Assembly: GCA_964346815.1 (NCBI GenBank)
Contig: CAYFWF010000003.1
Coordinates: 248,001 to 312,000 of the forward strand
Direction: 5' to 3'
DNA length: 64,000 bases
DNA from: CAYFWF01 sp964346815
GTDB lineage: Bacteria; Acidobacteriota; Aminicenantia; Aminicenantales; Aminicenantaceae
Each line of letters opens with the position of its first letter. Within the stretch, counting starts at the first letter, position 1. This document shows positions 41,827 to 50,505 of this stretch, piece after piece. The position numbers were made by a program, and so were the translations under genes. Below the pieces are notes generated by a model. That model was not told the DNA's origin, did no database searches, and saw only the letters and a list, made by a program, of their open reading frames with translations.

Positions 41827-42765
41827 ATGTTTCTACAAGGGCAGAAGGTCGGCAAATACGAAATCATACGCTCCCTCGGGAGCGGAGGATTCGGCTCTGT
41901 GTATCTGGCAAAGGATACATGGTTGAATATTCTTGTGGCCATCAAAGTGCCCCACAAACAATCAACCGAGTTGTTCAAACTTCTCAAAGAACCCAGGCTC
42001 CAAGCAGCTTTGAACCATCCTAACATCGTCCGCATGATATCAGCAGAGAAAGCGAACAAAGTTTTTTTTATGGTTATGGAGTATGTCAAAGGGCAAAGCA
42101 TGGAGAAAATTCTCGAGAAGGAAAACAATTTTGGCTTTGATAAAGCGTCAGAGTACATTATTCAAATCTCCGATGCAGTAAACCATGCCCATTCGAATAA
42201 GATCGTGCACCGTGATTTGAGGCCGTCTAACATCATTATCTCGGATGAAGGTAAGGTCAAAATTACAGATTTTGGCACATCCGTATGGCTGAACAATGTC
42301 CCTTACGCGTCCACTCGTATCGGCTCTCCCCCGTATATGGCTCCTGAGCAGTTCATGGGAAAGGCAACTTTTCGATCGGATATTTACTCGATTGGATGCA
42401 TTTTTTATGAAATGCTTCTCGGAAGACCACCTATTTTCGATCCGGATCCTTTCAAAATTCTGGAAAAAGCACAAAAAGGCCAAATAACGCCACCGCGTCT
42501 GAAAAACAGTATAATTCCAAAGGAAGTCGACAAAATTATCATGAAATGCTTGGCAGTCAAACTAGAGGACAGATACGAAAAATCTTCAGAAATCATAAGG
42601 GATCTTTCCCTCTACAAGGGAAGAGATTCCATCCAAACCGAGATTGAGGAAATCAGGGATAGGATCAAAGCCAGGGAAAGGACAAAAGCAACCTTGTGCT
42701 GGAATTGCCGTAGACCTTTACCCCTCAAGGAAAAAAGCTGTCCCTACTGTGGAGAACCTATCTGA
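41827..42765 (+). CDS. Hanks-type Ser/Thr protein kinase with C-terminal zinc ribbon
   Basis: 312-residue soluble kinase. Gly loop GSGGFGSVY near 18-26, ATP-site K40 in VAIKVP, catalytic loop HRDLRPSN (D130, N135) and DFG (148-150), with APE in MAPEQ. The loop Lys two residues after the catalytic Asp is Arg (R132), a change usually seen in tyrosine kinases or atypical kinases. The C-terminus carries CWNCRRPL...CPYCGEPI (C291, C294, C305, C308), a zinc ribbon instead of the usual membrane anchor. It follows rsmE by one base at the end of the chaperone operon. Confidence 0.9.
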   Translation: MFLQGQKVGKYEIIRSLGSGGFGSVYLAKDTWLNILVAIKVPHKQSTELFKLLKEPRLQAALNHPNIVRMISAEKANKVFFMVMEYVKGQSMEKILEKENNFGFDKASEYIIQISDAVNHAHSNKIVHRDLRPSNIIISDEGKVKITDFGTSVWLNNVPYASTRIGSPPYMAPEQFMGKATFRSDIYSIGCIFYEMLLGRPPIFDPDPFKILEKAQKGQITPPRLKNSIIPKEVDKIIMKCLAVKLEDRYEKSSEIIRDLSLYKGRDSIQTEIEEIRDRIKARERTKATLCWNCRRPLPLKEKSCPYCGEPI

Positions 42766-42767
42766 GA

Positions 42768-42796
42768 TTGACTTGGATATTCAATTGAGATAAGAT
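42768..42796 (+). promoter_or_regulatory. Promoter of the ilvE-pilT-alaS operon
   Basis: TTGACT (42768-42773), a 17-base spacer and TAAGAT (42791-42796); start near 42803, followed by AGGAG ahead of ATG 42836. Confidence 0.5.
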
Positions 42797-42835
42797 GAAA
42801 TCCCCGCTTGCATTCATAACAATGAGGAGTAATGA

Positions 42836-43768
42836 ATGAGCCCTTTTAATGAGAATGGAAAGGTTTGGATGAACGGAAAACTCGTTCCTTGGAAGGAGGC
42901 CAATATTCCAATCGCTTCCCATGTCATTCATTATGGAACGTCTCTTTTTGAGGGATTCAGAGCCTATGACACGCCAAAAGGAAGTGTGATTTTCCAGCTC
43001 AATGCCCATACACAGAGGCTTTACAATTCATGCAAAATGTACCGCATGGACATTCCCTATTTACAGGATGAATTCAACAAGGCTGTGATCGACACAGTTA
43101 AAGCCAATGATTTGAAATCCTGTTATATTCGCCCGATTGTCTACAGAGGTTATGCAACCTTAGGTGTTGATCCCTTTCCATGTCCGGTCGATTGTGCTAT
43201 CCTGGTATGGGAATGGGGACAATATTTGGGAGACGAAGCCCTGGAAAACGGAGTAGATGTCCGGGTTTCCTCCTGGCACAGAATGGCTCCCAATACCTTT
43301 CCCGCCCTGGCAAAATCGGGGGCCAACTACATGAATTCTCAGTTGATTAAGATGGAGGCCTTACTGGAAGGCTATGTAGAGGGAATCGCTCTGAATGTCA
43401 GGGGCCATGTCAGCGAAGGCAGTGGGGAAAATGTTTTCCTCGTTCTGAACGGAGTCGTGCATACTCCGCCTTTATCATCTTCTATACTTCCTGGAATCAC
43501 TCGAGCGACAGTGATTCAACTCCTCAAAGATCTAGATATGCCGGTTATGGAGGATACCATACCCAGAGAAATGCTGTATATCGCTGACGAGGTCTTTTTC
43601 ACGGGCTCAGCAGCAGAAATAACTCCGGTCCGTTCCATAGACAAAATAACTATCGGGTCTGGAAAAAGAGGCCCTGTCACACAAAAACTTCAAGAGGAAT
43701 TCTTCGCTTACATAAATGGGGAAAAAGGGGATTGCCATAAATGGCTTACTTACATAGACTCTAATTAA
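42836..43768 (+). CDS. ilvE: Branched-chain amino acid aminotransferase
   Basis: Class IV PLP aminotransferase, 310 residues, interconverting Val/Leu/Ile and their keto acids. Blocks: HYGTSLFEGFRAYDTPKG near residue 36, YIRPIVYRGYATLGV near 97, the PLP Lys in ALAKSGANYMNSQLIKMEA near 160, EGSGENVF, and the LPGITRATVIQLLKD region near 224, ending with FFTGSAAEITPVRSID. It overlaps the pilT frame at the TAATG junction. Confidence 0.93.
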   Translation: MSPFNENGKVWMNGKLVPWKEANIPIASHVIHYGTSLFEGFRAYDTPKGSVIFQLNAHTQRLYNSCKMYRMDIPYLQDEFNKAVIDTVKANDLKSCYIRPIVYRGYATLGVDPFPCPVDCAILVWEWGQYLGDEALENGVDVRVSSWHRMAPNTFPALAKSGANYMNSQLIKMEALLEGYVEGIALNVRGHVSEGSGENVFLVLNGVVHTPPLSSSILPGITRATVIQLLKDLDMPVMEDTIPREMLYIADEVFFTGSAAEITPVRSIDKITIGSGKRGPVTQKLQEEFFAYINGEKGDCHKWLTYIDSN

Positions 43769-43779
43769 TGGGGGAAAAA

Positions 43780-44991
43780 ATGGATATCGATGAACTCCTA
43801 AAGATCGCCATCGAAAACGATGCTTCGGACCTTCATATAAAGGCCGGAAACTATCCCATCATTCGCATCCATGGTAAGCTCAAGCCCTTGACTCAATTTC
43901 CAAAGCTCAGTCCAAACAACACGTTCGAACTGGCCCACCAGGTACTCGGAGATCACCAGAAAGAGAAATTACTGCAAGATCTGGACCTCGATTTGGCCTA
44001 CAGTCTCCCTGGTTTTGGCCGGTTCAGGGGAAGTGTCTACCACCAGCGAGGAAGTTTAGCTTTAGTCATGCGAATCATTCCTCTGGAGATAAAGACTATC
44101 AGGGATCTTCTGCTTCCTGAGGTCATCGAAAAAATTGCTCTGGAGCCCAGAGGATTGGTCCTCGTTACAGGCACTACAGGATCAGGAAAAACCACAACTC
44201 TTGCAGCGATGATCGACCACATCAATACTTACAGGAAAGAGAACGTCATCACGATCGAAGATCCGATCGAATATCTTCACAGAGACAAAAAAAGCACGAT
44301 TGCCCAGAGAGAAGTCGGAATGGATGTCAACGATTTTGCCCGTGGCCTGAGAGCCTCCCTCAGGGAAGACCCTGATGTCATCCTGGTAGGCGAAATGCGG
44401 GACAGAGAGACCATTGAAACGGCTCTTTTGGCAGCCGAAACCGGACATTTGGTCATGAGTACACTGCATACCTTGGATGCTCCCGAGACCATCAACCGCA
44501 TCGTTTCTGTTTTTGCACCTCATCATCAAAGACAGATCAGACTTCAGCTAGCGAGTATCATCAAAGCCTGCATTTCCATGAGGCTCATTCCCAGAAAGGA
44601 TGGACAGGGAAGAGTCCCTGCCGTAGAGGTCATGATCAACACGCCTTACATTTCAGAGTGTATCAACGACCGCGAGAAAACTCTCCTCATCCGAGATGCT
44701 ATCGCATCTGGGGTTTCTCAATATGGGATGCAGACTTTCGATCAATCCATCTATCAGCTTTACAAAGACGGTTATATCTCCTATGAACAGGGTTTGAGAT
44801 ATTCCTCCAGCCCCGACAATTTCAAATTGAGAGTGATGGGTATCCGCTCAACACTGGATGTGGCTATGGAGGATATGGAAAAGGAGATGAGCAGGATAGA
44901 GAGGCCCCAAGTAGAGGTCAAAGAAGATGAAGAAGCTTCAGAAATAGAAGAGAAAGAAGCAGCCAAAGCAAAGGAAGAGGCCAAAAAATAG
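43780..44991 (+). CDS. pilT: Twitching motility ATPase PilT
   Basis: Hexameric retraction ATPase of type IV pili. Walker A is GTTGSGKTTT and the Asp box is TIEDPIEYLHRDKKS, followed by ASLREDPDVILVGEMRDRET and TGHLVMSTLHTLDA. The frame is open from ATG 43768, which overlaps ilvE; ATG 43780 has GGGGGA immediately upstream and matches the family start MDIDELL, so it is preferred. The Glu/Lys-rich acidic tail after residue 365 is longer than usual. No other pilus genes are nearby, so retraction of pili encoded elsewhere is inferred. Confidence 0.93.
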   Translation: MDIDELLKIAIENDASDLHIKAGNYPIIRIHGKLKPLTQFPKLSPNNTFELAHQVLGDHQKEKLLQDLDLDLAYSLPGFGRFRGSVYHQRGSLALVMRIIPLEIKTIRDLLLPEVIEKIALEPRGLVLVTGTTGSGKTTTLAAMIDHINTYRKENVITIEDPIEYLHRDKKSTIAQREVGMDVNDFARGLRASLREDPDVILVGEMRDRETIETALLAAETGHLVMSTLHTLDAPETINRIVSVFAPHHQRQIRLQLASIIKACISMRLIPRKDGQGRVPAVEVMINTPYISECINDREKTLLIRDAIASGVSQYGMQTFDQSIYQLYKDGYISYEQGLRYSSSPDNFKLRVMGIRSTLDVAMEDMEKEMSRIERPQVEVKEDEEASEIEEKEAAKAKEEAKK

Positions 44992-44997
44992 TTATAG

Positions 44998-47658
44998 ATG
45001 CGCGCACAGGAGATAAGAGAGACATTCCTCGATTTTTTTGCCGGCCGAAAACACAAGATAGTTAAAAGTTCGGCCTTGCTTCCCAAGGATGATCCTACTC
45101 TTCTTTTTACCAATGCCGGGATGAACCAATTCAAAAACACCTTTCTAGGATTAGAGAAAAGGAGTTACAAGAGAGCTGCCTCCGTCCAAAAGTGCATGAG
45201 AGTCAGCGGGAAACATAATGACTTAGAACAGGTCGGTAAAACAAACAAGCATCATACTTTTTTTGAGATGCTGGGGAATTTTTCATTCGGCGATTATTTC
45301 AAGAAAGAAGCCATAGAGTATGCCTGGGATCTTGTCACACGAGAATTTAAGATGAGTGAGGATAAGCTGTATATCACGATTTATAAACAAGACGACGACG
45401 CCTTGCAAATATGGAACCAGGATATTGGTATCCCTGAGAACAGGATTTTTCGTTTTGGGAAGAAGGACAACTATTGGGCTATGGGAGAGACAGGCCCCTG
45501 CGGACCCTGTTCTGAGATTCATTATGACTTGGGTGAAGACATAGACCCGGGAGATCCTTCTGATCTGATCGAGAGCGGGAGTGACCGGTTTATGGAATTG
45601 TGGAATCTGGTTTTTATGCAGTATGAACAGACCGAGAAAGGCGAACTCCTGCCTCTTCCTTCACCCTCCATAGACACAGGTATGGGACTGGAGAGGGTTG
45701 CGACTGTCTTACAGGGAAAAAAAAGCAATTTCGGGACCGACTTGTTTGTTCCTCTTATCGATGCTGTTTGCGACATGGCCCGAAAGGAATATTCCTCCTC
45801 TGATAAATCGGATGTATCTGTAAGGATCATAGCTGATCATATCCGTGCTGTGACGTTTTTAATAGGGGACGGGATCATGCCTTCCAATGAAGGAAGGGGA
45901 TATGTGCTGCGGAGGCTCATCCGCCGGTCGTTCCGTCAAGGGAATTCTATCGGCTTGGAAGATCCCTTCCTGTACAAGCTGGTGGGAACTGTGGTCGATG
46001 GCATGAAAGACGCTTATCCTGAACTTCTTTCTTTGGCCGCATACATTTCCAAAGTCTGCCTTTCTGAAGAGAGACGGTTTTCAATGACATTAGCTTCCGG
46101 CCTTAGAACTTTCAACCAGTACATAAAAGAGGCCGAAGCTCAATCAAAGAAAACACTATCTGGGAACAGACTGTTCAAACTCTACGATACCTTTGGATTT
46201 CCGTTGGATCTATCCAGGGAGTTGGCGGAGGAACGAAATATTGCTGTCGATGAGAAGGGATTTTACAAGGAGCTGGAAAAACAACGTCAACGTGCCCGGA
46301 TTGGTTGGAAAGGGGAAGAAAAACAGCGAGAGAAAAAGATTTATGAAAAACTCAAGGACTATCCCAGCGAATATGTAGGATATGACCAGTATAAGATCGA
46401 GGCTAAAGTGACCGCCCTGCTCAAGAATGGAGATTTCGAGCAGCTGCTGAGCGAGGGAGAGGAAGGAGAAGTTTTTCTGGACGTGACACCGTTTTATGCT
46501 GAAGCAGGTGGTCAGATCGGAGATTCCGGCATCTTGAAAAACCCCCATTTTTCTTCGTTCGTGGAGACGGCTTATTATCCAATTCCAGAACTCATCGCAC
46601 ATAAAGTCAAAGTCATCTCTGGTCAAATTCAGACGGGCGACTCTGTGGAAGCCATCGTCGATGTCCCCAGGAGGGAGAGACTCAGCAAGAATCATACAGC
46701 GACGCACCTCCTGCATGCTTCCCTGAGGCAGATACTCGGCGACCATGTCAAACAAACCGGATCGCTGGTCTCGCCCGCACGTTTGAGGTTTGATTTTACC
46801 CATTTTGCCCCTGTAAAAACATCCGAGCTGGAACAAATTGAAACAATGGTGAATGAAAAAATCAGAGAAAACCTTCCTGTGGAGACGGAGATCACCACCA
46901 TGGAGGAAGGGATAAGAAAAGGAGCTGTTGCCATTTTCGAAGAAAAATATGGGGAGAAGGTAAGAATGATTAGTATCGACGACTTCAGTAAAGAGCTTTG
47001 CGGAGGCGTTCATGTGCACTTCACCGGAGAAATCGGTTTGTTTAAAATCGTATCTGAAACAAGCGTCGCGGCAGGAATGAGACGAGTAGAGGCTGTAACG
47101 GGAGAAAAGGCTCTCCAATACATTCAGGAGAATGACAAACTTCTTCTAGAAATCCAGCAATTGCTGAGTTCTTCGAAAAAAGACCTGGTGTTACAAATAG
47201 AAAAACTCAAAGAAACCGTTAAAGAGAAGGAAAGAGAAAGCAAGTCTCTGCGCCAGAAATTAGCGAATATCCGCTATAAGAAAGATATTCAAAAGATTCA
47301 GAAAATCAGGGGCATCTCTGTTCTTACTCAAAGGGTGGAGGGGTTGACAATGAGCGAGCTGCGGGAACTTGCCGATTCTCTTAAACAGAAGATCGGTTCT
47401 GGGATTGTCGTCCTCGGAGCTCCTGATGAAGAGAAAGTCTATCTTGTGGTGGCCATAACCAAGGATTTGACCAGTCGCGTGAGAGCCGACGAAATGATTA
47501 AAAAGATCGCGCCATTGATTGGAGGAGGGGGCGGAGGCCGCCCGGACTTTGCCCAGGCCGGGGGGACCGATCCTGACCAGCTGGCCCGAGTCTTTGACCA
47601 AATCGTTCCCGTAATCGAGGAAATGATCCCCCCGAAAATCACCCCTAAAGAGGATTGA
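44998..47658 (+). CDS. alaS: Alanyl-tRNA synthetase
   Basis: Class II synthetase charging tRNA-Ala, 886 residues, full length. Motif 1 region REIRETFLDFFAGRKHKIVKSS, TNAGMNQFKN, RRLIRRSFRQG, and editing-domain zinc ligands HTATHLLHASL and CGGVHVHFTGEIG. The C-Ala domain ends in GGGGGGRPDFAQAGG. It starts 6 bases after pilT. An unrelated-looking open frame runs antisense through 46210-47118 and is not considered real. Confidence 0.97.
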   Translation: MRAQEIRETFLDFFAGRKHKIVKSSALLPKDDPTLLFTNAGMNQFKNTFLGLEKRSYKRAASVQKCMRVSGKHNDLEQVGKTNKHHTFFEMLGNFSFGDYFKKEAIEYAWDLVTREFKMSEDKLYITIYKQDDDALQIWNQDIGIPENRIFRFGKKDNYWAMGETGPCGPCSEIHYDLGEDIDPGDPSDLIESGSDRFMELWNLVFMQYEQTEKGELLPLPSPSIDTGMGLERVATVLQGKKSNFGTDLFVPLIDAVCDMARKEYSSSDKSDVSVRIIADHIRAVTFLIGDGIMPSNEGRGYVLRRLIRRSFRQGNSIGLEDPFLYKLVGTVVDGMKDAYPELLSLAAYISKVCLSEERRFSMTLASGLRTFNQYIKEAEAQSKKTLSGNRLFKLYDTFGFPLDLSRELAEERNIAVDEKGFYKELEKQRQRARIGWKGEEKQREKKIYEKLKDYPSEYVGYDQYKIEAKVTALLKNGDFEQLLSEGEEGEVFLDVTPFYAEAGGQIGDSGILKNPHFSSFVETAYYPIPELIAHKVKVISGQIQTGDSVEAIVDVPRRERLSKNHTATHLLHASLRQILGDHVKQTGSLVSPARLRFDFTHFAPVKTSELEQIETMVNEKIRENLPVETEITTMEEGIRKGAVAIFEEKYGEKVRMISIDDFSKELCGGVHVHFTGEIGLFKIVSETSVAAGMRRVEAVTGEKALQYIQENDKLLLEIQQLLSSSKKDLVLQIEKLKETVKEKERESKSLRQKLANIRYKKDIQKIQKIRGISVLTQRVEGLTMSELRELADSLKQKIGSGIVVLGAPDEEKVYLVVAITKDLTSRVRADEMIKKIAPLIGGGGGGRPDFAQAGGTDPDQLARVFDQIVPVIEEMIPPKITPKED

Positions 47659-47690
47659 TAGAAATATTTTTTTTTCTCATTATATAAACA

Positions 47691-48293
47691 ATGAATCGAG
47701 CGAGCGGTAATAAGAAAGCATGTTCCTTTCAATCTGTGGCTATGGGACTTTTTTTGATATGCTCTTTTTTCACGGACTTTTCCTTTCCCCAAAGTCATTC
47801 TCCCTCCCAGGGCAAGTACGATAATATTATCGCAACTCTCTCCCAGAAGCATGAGGTGCCGCAGAGTTTGGTGCATTCGATCATCAAGGCGGAATCAAAC
47901 TATGATGCCTGGGCCATATCCCCCAAGGGCGCCCTGGGACTGATGCAGCTCATGCCAGAGACGGCTATTCAATATAAAGTGAACAATGTATTCGATCCAA
48001 AACAAAACATCGAGGGCGGCATCAAATACCTGGCCGATTTAATTGAGCTTTACGAAGGCGATACAGAACATGTTCTTGCGGCCTACAACGCAGGTCAAGA
48101 AGCCATCAGGAGATACGGAGGCATCCCCCCCTATAAGGAAACCAAGAATTACATCAAAAAGGTGATGGCATCCTATTCCAAGTCGAAGATCACGACACGG
48201 ACAAAGATTTACGCATTTTATGATGAGAACGGGAAATTTGTACTCACCAACAACAAGGCGCTCTGGGAAAAATACAAAGACAAATCCAAGTGA
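47691..48293 (+). CDS. Lytic transglycosylase (SLT domain)
   Basis: 200-residue exported muramidase-like enzyme. The N-terminal hydrophobic signal (VAMGLFLICSFFTDFSF) is followed by the SLT domain: catalytic Glu in IIKAESNYDAWAISPKGALGLMQLMPETA near residue 62, then NIEGGIKYLADLIELY and AAYNAGQEAIRRYGGIPPYKET. A short C-terminal tail with TKIYAFYDENGKFVLTNN resembles the DUF4124-like beta hairpin found on related enzymes. It cleaves peptidoglycan glycan strands in the periplasm. Confidence 0.9.
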   Translation: MNRASGNKKACSFQSVAMGLFLICSFFTDFSFPQSHSPSQGKYDNIIATLSQKHEVPQSLVHSIIKAESNYDAWAISPKGALGLMQLMPETAIQYKVNNVFDPKQNIEGGIKYLADLIELYEGDTEHVLAAYNAGQEAIRRYGGIPPYKETKNYIKKVMASYSKSKITTRTKIYAFYDENGKFVLTNNKALWEKYKDKSK

Positions 48294-48316
48294 TTTTTCG
48301 ATCCGGAATTCTTATA

Positions 48317-49252
48317 TTATAAATATCCCTTTATCAGAAGGCTACGCGGAACGATTTCGAATACGGCAGGAAGTTTACCGACCTGTTCTCCGTCGATTTC
48401 AATCAAGATATTGTCATCGGGATCTTCAGGGATCGCTTCAATCTTTCTGCCGCGGACAAAAGAGATTTTTGGATGTGAAAGATGGATTCCCGCATAGATT
48501 TTCCAGACATTTCTCAAGAACTCAAGAACTTTCATCCCTTTGATCAGAATGATATCGAAAAGGCCGTCATCCAATCGCGCTTCCGGAGCGATTTTCATCC
48601 CTTTTCCGAATATTCTTCCGTTTGAAATGGCCCCTATCAGGTATTCGTCTCTTGGGATTTCTTGATCATCGATTTTCAATTGTATTTTTTTGTTTTTATA
48701 ATGAAAAAAAGTAGAAATCGTACTTTTCAAGTAGGATGAGGCTCTCCTTGCCGTTCTGTTCCGATTCATGCGGTCCACGACCTCACCGCCGAAGCCGAAG
48801 TCAGCGACATTGAGAAAATATCTTTCCGTCACTTCACCCGTATGGGTTTTGAAAGTGGCCCTTCCAATGTCAATCACAGGTGAGGGAGCCTGAGTGATAA
48901 TCTGTAATGAACTCCGTAATCCTGGAGGAATGTTCAGACTTTTGCTGAAGTCGCATCCTGTTCCGGAAGGCACGATTCCGAGGACGGTTCGAGGATTGAT
49001 CAATGCTCTGCCATCGAAAAATCCATTGGAAATCTCATTCATTGTCCCATCCCCTCCAACTCCGACTATCAGTTCTGATCCTTCTCGGATGGCTGTCCTG
49101 GAGATATCTATGGCCTGTGAAGGTTTCTCTGTAAACTCGTATTTAAATTCTTTGAGGAAAGATTTCAGGGCTTCTTTAATTTGTGCCCATTTTTTTCGAG
49201 TTCGTCCCCGGTTGGATTCAGGGTTGACGATCACCTGGGTCTTTAGGAACAT
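48317..49252 (-). CDS. Diacylglycerol/lipid kinase family protein
   Basis: 311-residue soluble lipid kinase of the DagK/YegS type. N-terminal VIVNPESNRGR, ATP-binding VGVGGDGTMNEISNG near residue 65, and VPSGTGCDFSKSL near 98. The C-terminal beta-sandwich ends in a DGEQVG-type lipid-binding segment. The frame is open to 49291, but ATG 49252 has AAGGAG six bases upstream and begins at the domain. It overlaps the upstream membrane-protein gene by 35 bases. Confidence 0.9.
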   Translation of the reverse strand: MFLKTQVIVNPESNRGRTRKKWAQIKEALKSFLKEFKYEFTEKPSQAIDISRTAIREGSELIVGVGGDGTMNEISNGFFDGRALINPRTVLGIVPSGTGCDFSKSLNIPPGLRSSLQIITQAPSPVIDIGRATFKTHTGEVTERYFLNVADFGFGGEVVDRMNRNRTARRASSYLKSTISTFFHYKNKKIQLKIDDQEIPRDEYLIGAISNGRIFGKGMKIAPEARLDDGLFDIILIKGMKVLEFLRNVWKIYAGIHLSHPKISFVRGRKIEAIPEDPDDNILIEIDGEQVGKLPAVFEIVPRSLLIKGYL

Positions 49253-49739
49253 CCACCGCTCCTTGATCTCTCTGGGCTGTCTTTTTTCCAAACAAAGAAA
49301 TACCGATGATTCCCCCTAAGGCACCCAAAGCCGAGAAAATGACTACAGATATCACAAGACCGATTATGGCCCATACAAAAGAGGTTTCGAAGGCGCCTTC
49401 TTGAAACCATGATTCAAAACCTCGCGGCATCTCCTCATAATATTCCGAAAATCTGTCTATCATATTTCGCATGAATTTTTCGGTAACAGCCTGGAATGGG
49501 ATGCTGATTATAAATTCGACGATTGCCGCTACAATTCCGCTAAAAATGCCCACGATTACACCGTCACCTGCGCTTAAAGCAACCGGAGAATCCTTTATAA
49601 GCAGGTAGGCAGAAAGCATGGCGCCACCGATAATCCATAGGCAACAGAGACAATTCACGATCGGAATGCCTGAGAGGATTCCAGCAGCGGCTCCCCCTAT
49701 CAGTGCCGGGACGAACATGCCGGGCCTTTGGTCGTTCAT
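49218..49739 (-). CDS. Glycine-rich multi-pass membrane protein, unknown function
   Basis: 173 residues from ATG 49739, which has AAGGAGG just upstream. Hydrophobic segments at about 10-45 (two helices, containing NCLCCLWIIGG), 60-85 and 120-155. The Gly/Ala-rich first helices and the CLCC motif are the only distinctive features. Function unknown. Co-transcribed with the lipid kinase (35-base overlap) and with the DUF2085 gene upstream (gap 53 bases). Confidence 0.7.
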   Translation of the reverse strand: MNDQRPGMFVPALIGGAAAGILSGIPIVNCLCCLWIIGGAMLSAYLLIKDSPVALSAGDGVIVGIFSGIVAAIVEFIISIPFQAVTEKFMRNMIDRFSEYYEEMPRGFESWFQEGAFETSFVWAIIGLVISVVIFSALGALGGIIGISLFGKKTAQRDQGAVDVPKDPGDRQP

Positions 49740-49792
49740 GGGTCCTCCTTCAATTCGGTTCATCTCATTCTAATTATTTTTTATGGTAGATA

Positions 49793-50272
49793 TCAAGAGA
49801 AATTTTCGCGTCGGCGCACAATAAAATCCGAGAGTCCTGCAAGGAAGTAAAAGGGCAGAATCACCCCCCATATCAGACCGGTCAGGAATCGAAGCCATTC
49901 CGGGCTCTTCCATATGCTAATAAGATTAGCCGCTGTGTCCAACACGATAGGAATCGAGACAAGGATAAGATTTTTTACTCTGGGAAGTAGAGGGGAGGTG
50001 AAACCTTCCTGGAAGGGATAAATCAAGGTCCCGATTAAAAATCCTGTATAGATGCCCAAGCAGCGGGCACACACGGCTAAGGGATGACCAAGAATAAAGA
50101 AACAGCGGGATGGGATTTGATGACAGGTGGGAGAAAAAAGAGCATAGATAAAGCCGGCCAATGGGGAGGATTTGCTGGCGAGATAAGGCGCCAAAAATAT
50201 GATCCCTAACCATAGTATGATGCCCGATAAGGTCAGAATATAAATCAGGATGATGACATTTTTGGCTGCCAT
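49793..50272 (-). CDS. DUF2085 membrane protein
   Basis: 159 residues with four or five hydrophobic segments. The DUF2085 signature is visible: CHQIPSRCFFILGHPLAVCARCLGIYTGF near residue 50-78, with paired cysteines that could bind metal. Function unknown. First gene of a three-gene minus-strand group. The 233 bases upstream, to 50505, hold only the divergent promoter at 50424. Confidence 0.82.
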   Translation of the reverse strand: MAAKNVIILIYILTLSGIILWLGIIFLAPYLASKSSPLAGFIYALFSPTCHQIPSRCFFILGHPLAVCARCLGIYTGFLIGTLIYPFQEGFTSPLLPRVKNLILVSIPIVLDTAANLISIWKSPEWLRFLTGLIWGVILPFYFLAGLSDFIVRRRENFS

Positions 50273-50423
50273 GGATGGATCTCAGATGAATAAGTTTCCT
50301 GGTATGACCAAAGGAGCCAGTTTAGCCCTGTGTCTGTTCAATGTCAACTTTGAGTTTCGAAATATGATACTATGGAAAGCATTCCCCCTCGGTTTTCGAA
50401 ATGCTCACATCTTATACAAAAAT

Positions 50424-50453
50424 TTGACAGATTGTGATTCAAAATTGTAAATT
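50424..50453 (+). promoter_or_regulatory. Promoter of the TPR-protein gene
   Basis: TTGACA (50424-50429), an 18-base spacer and TAAATT (50448-50453); start near 50460, with AGGAGG ahead of ATG 50506. Confidence 0.55.
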
Positions 50454-50505
50454 AGATGCCTGAAAGAGGGATTAAATTCATCCTTATCTTCATTTAGGAG
50501 GTAAA

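Noticed and set aside
46210..47118. 302-codon open frame antisense to alaS
   Set aside because: It lies fully inside the conserved alaS coding region, has no ribosome site or domain, and is explained by codon bias of the sense gene.
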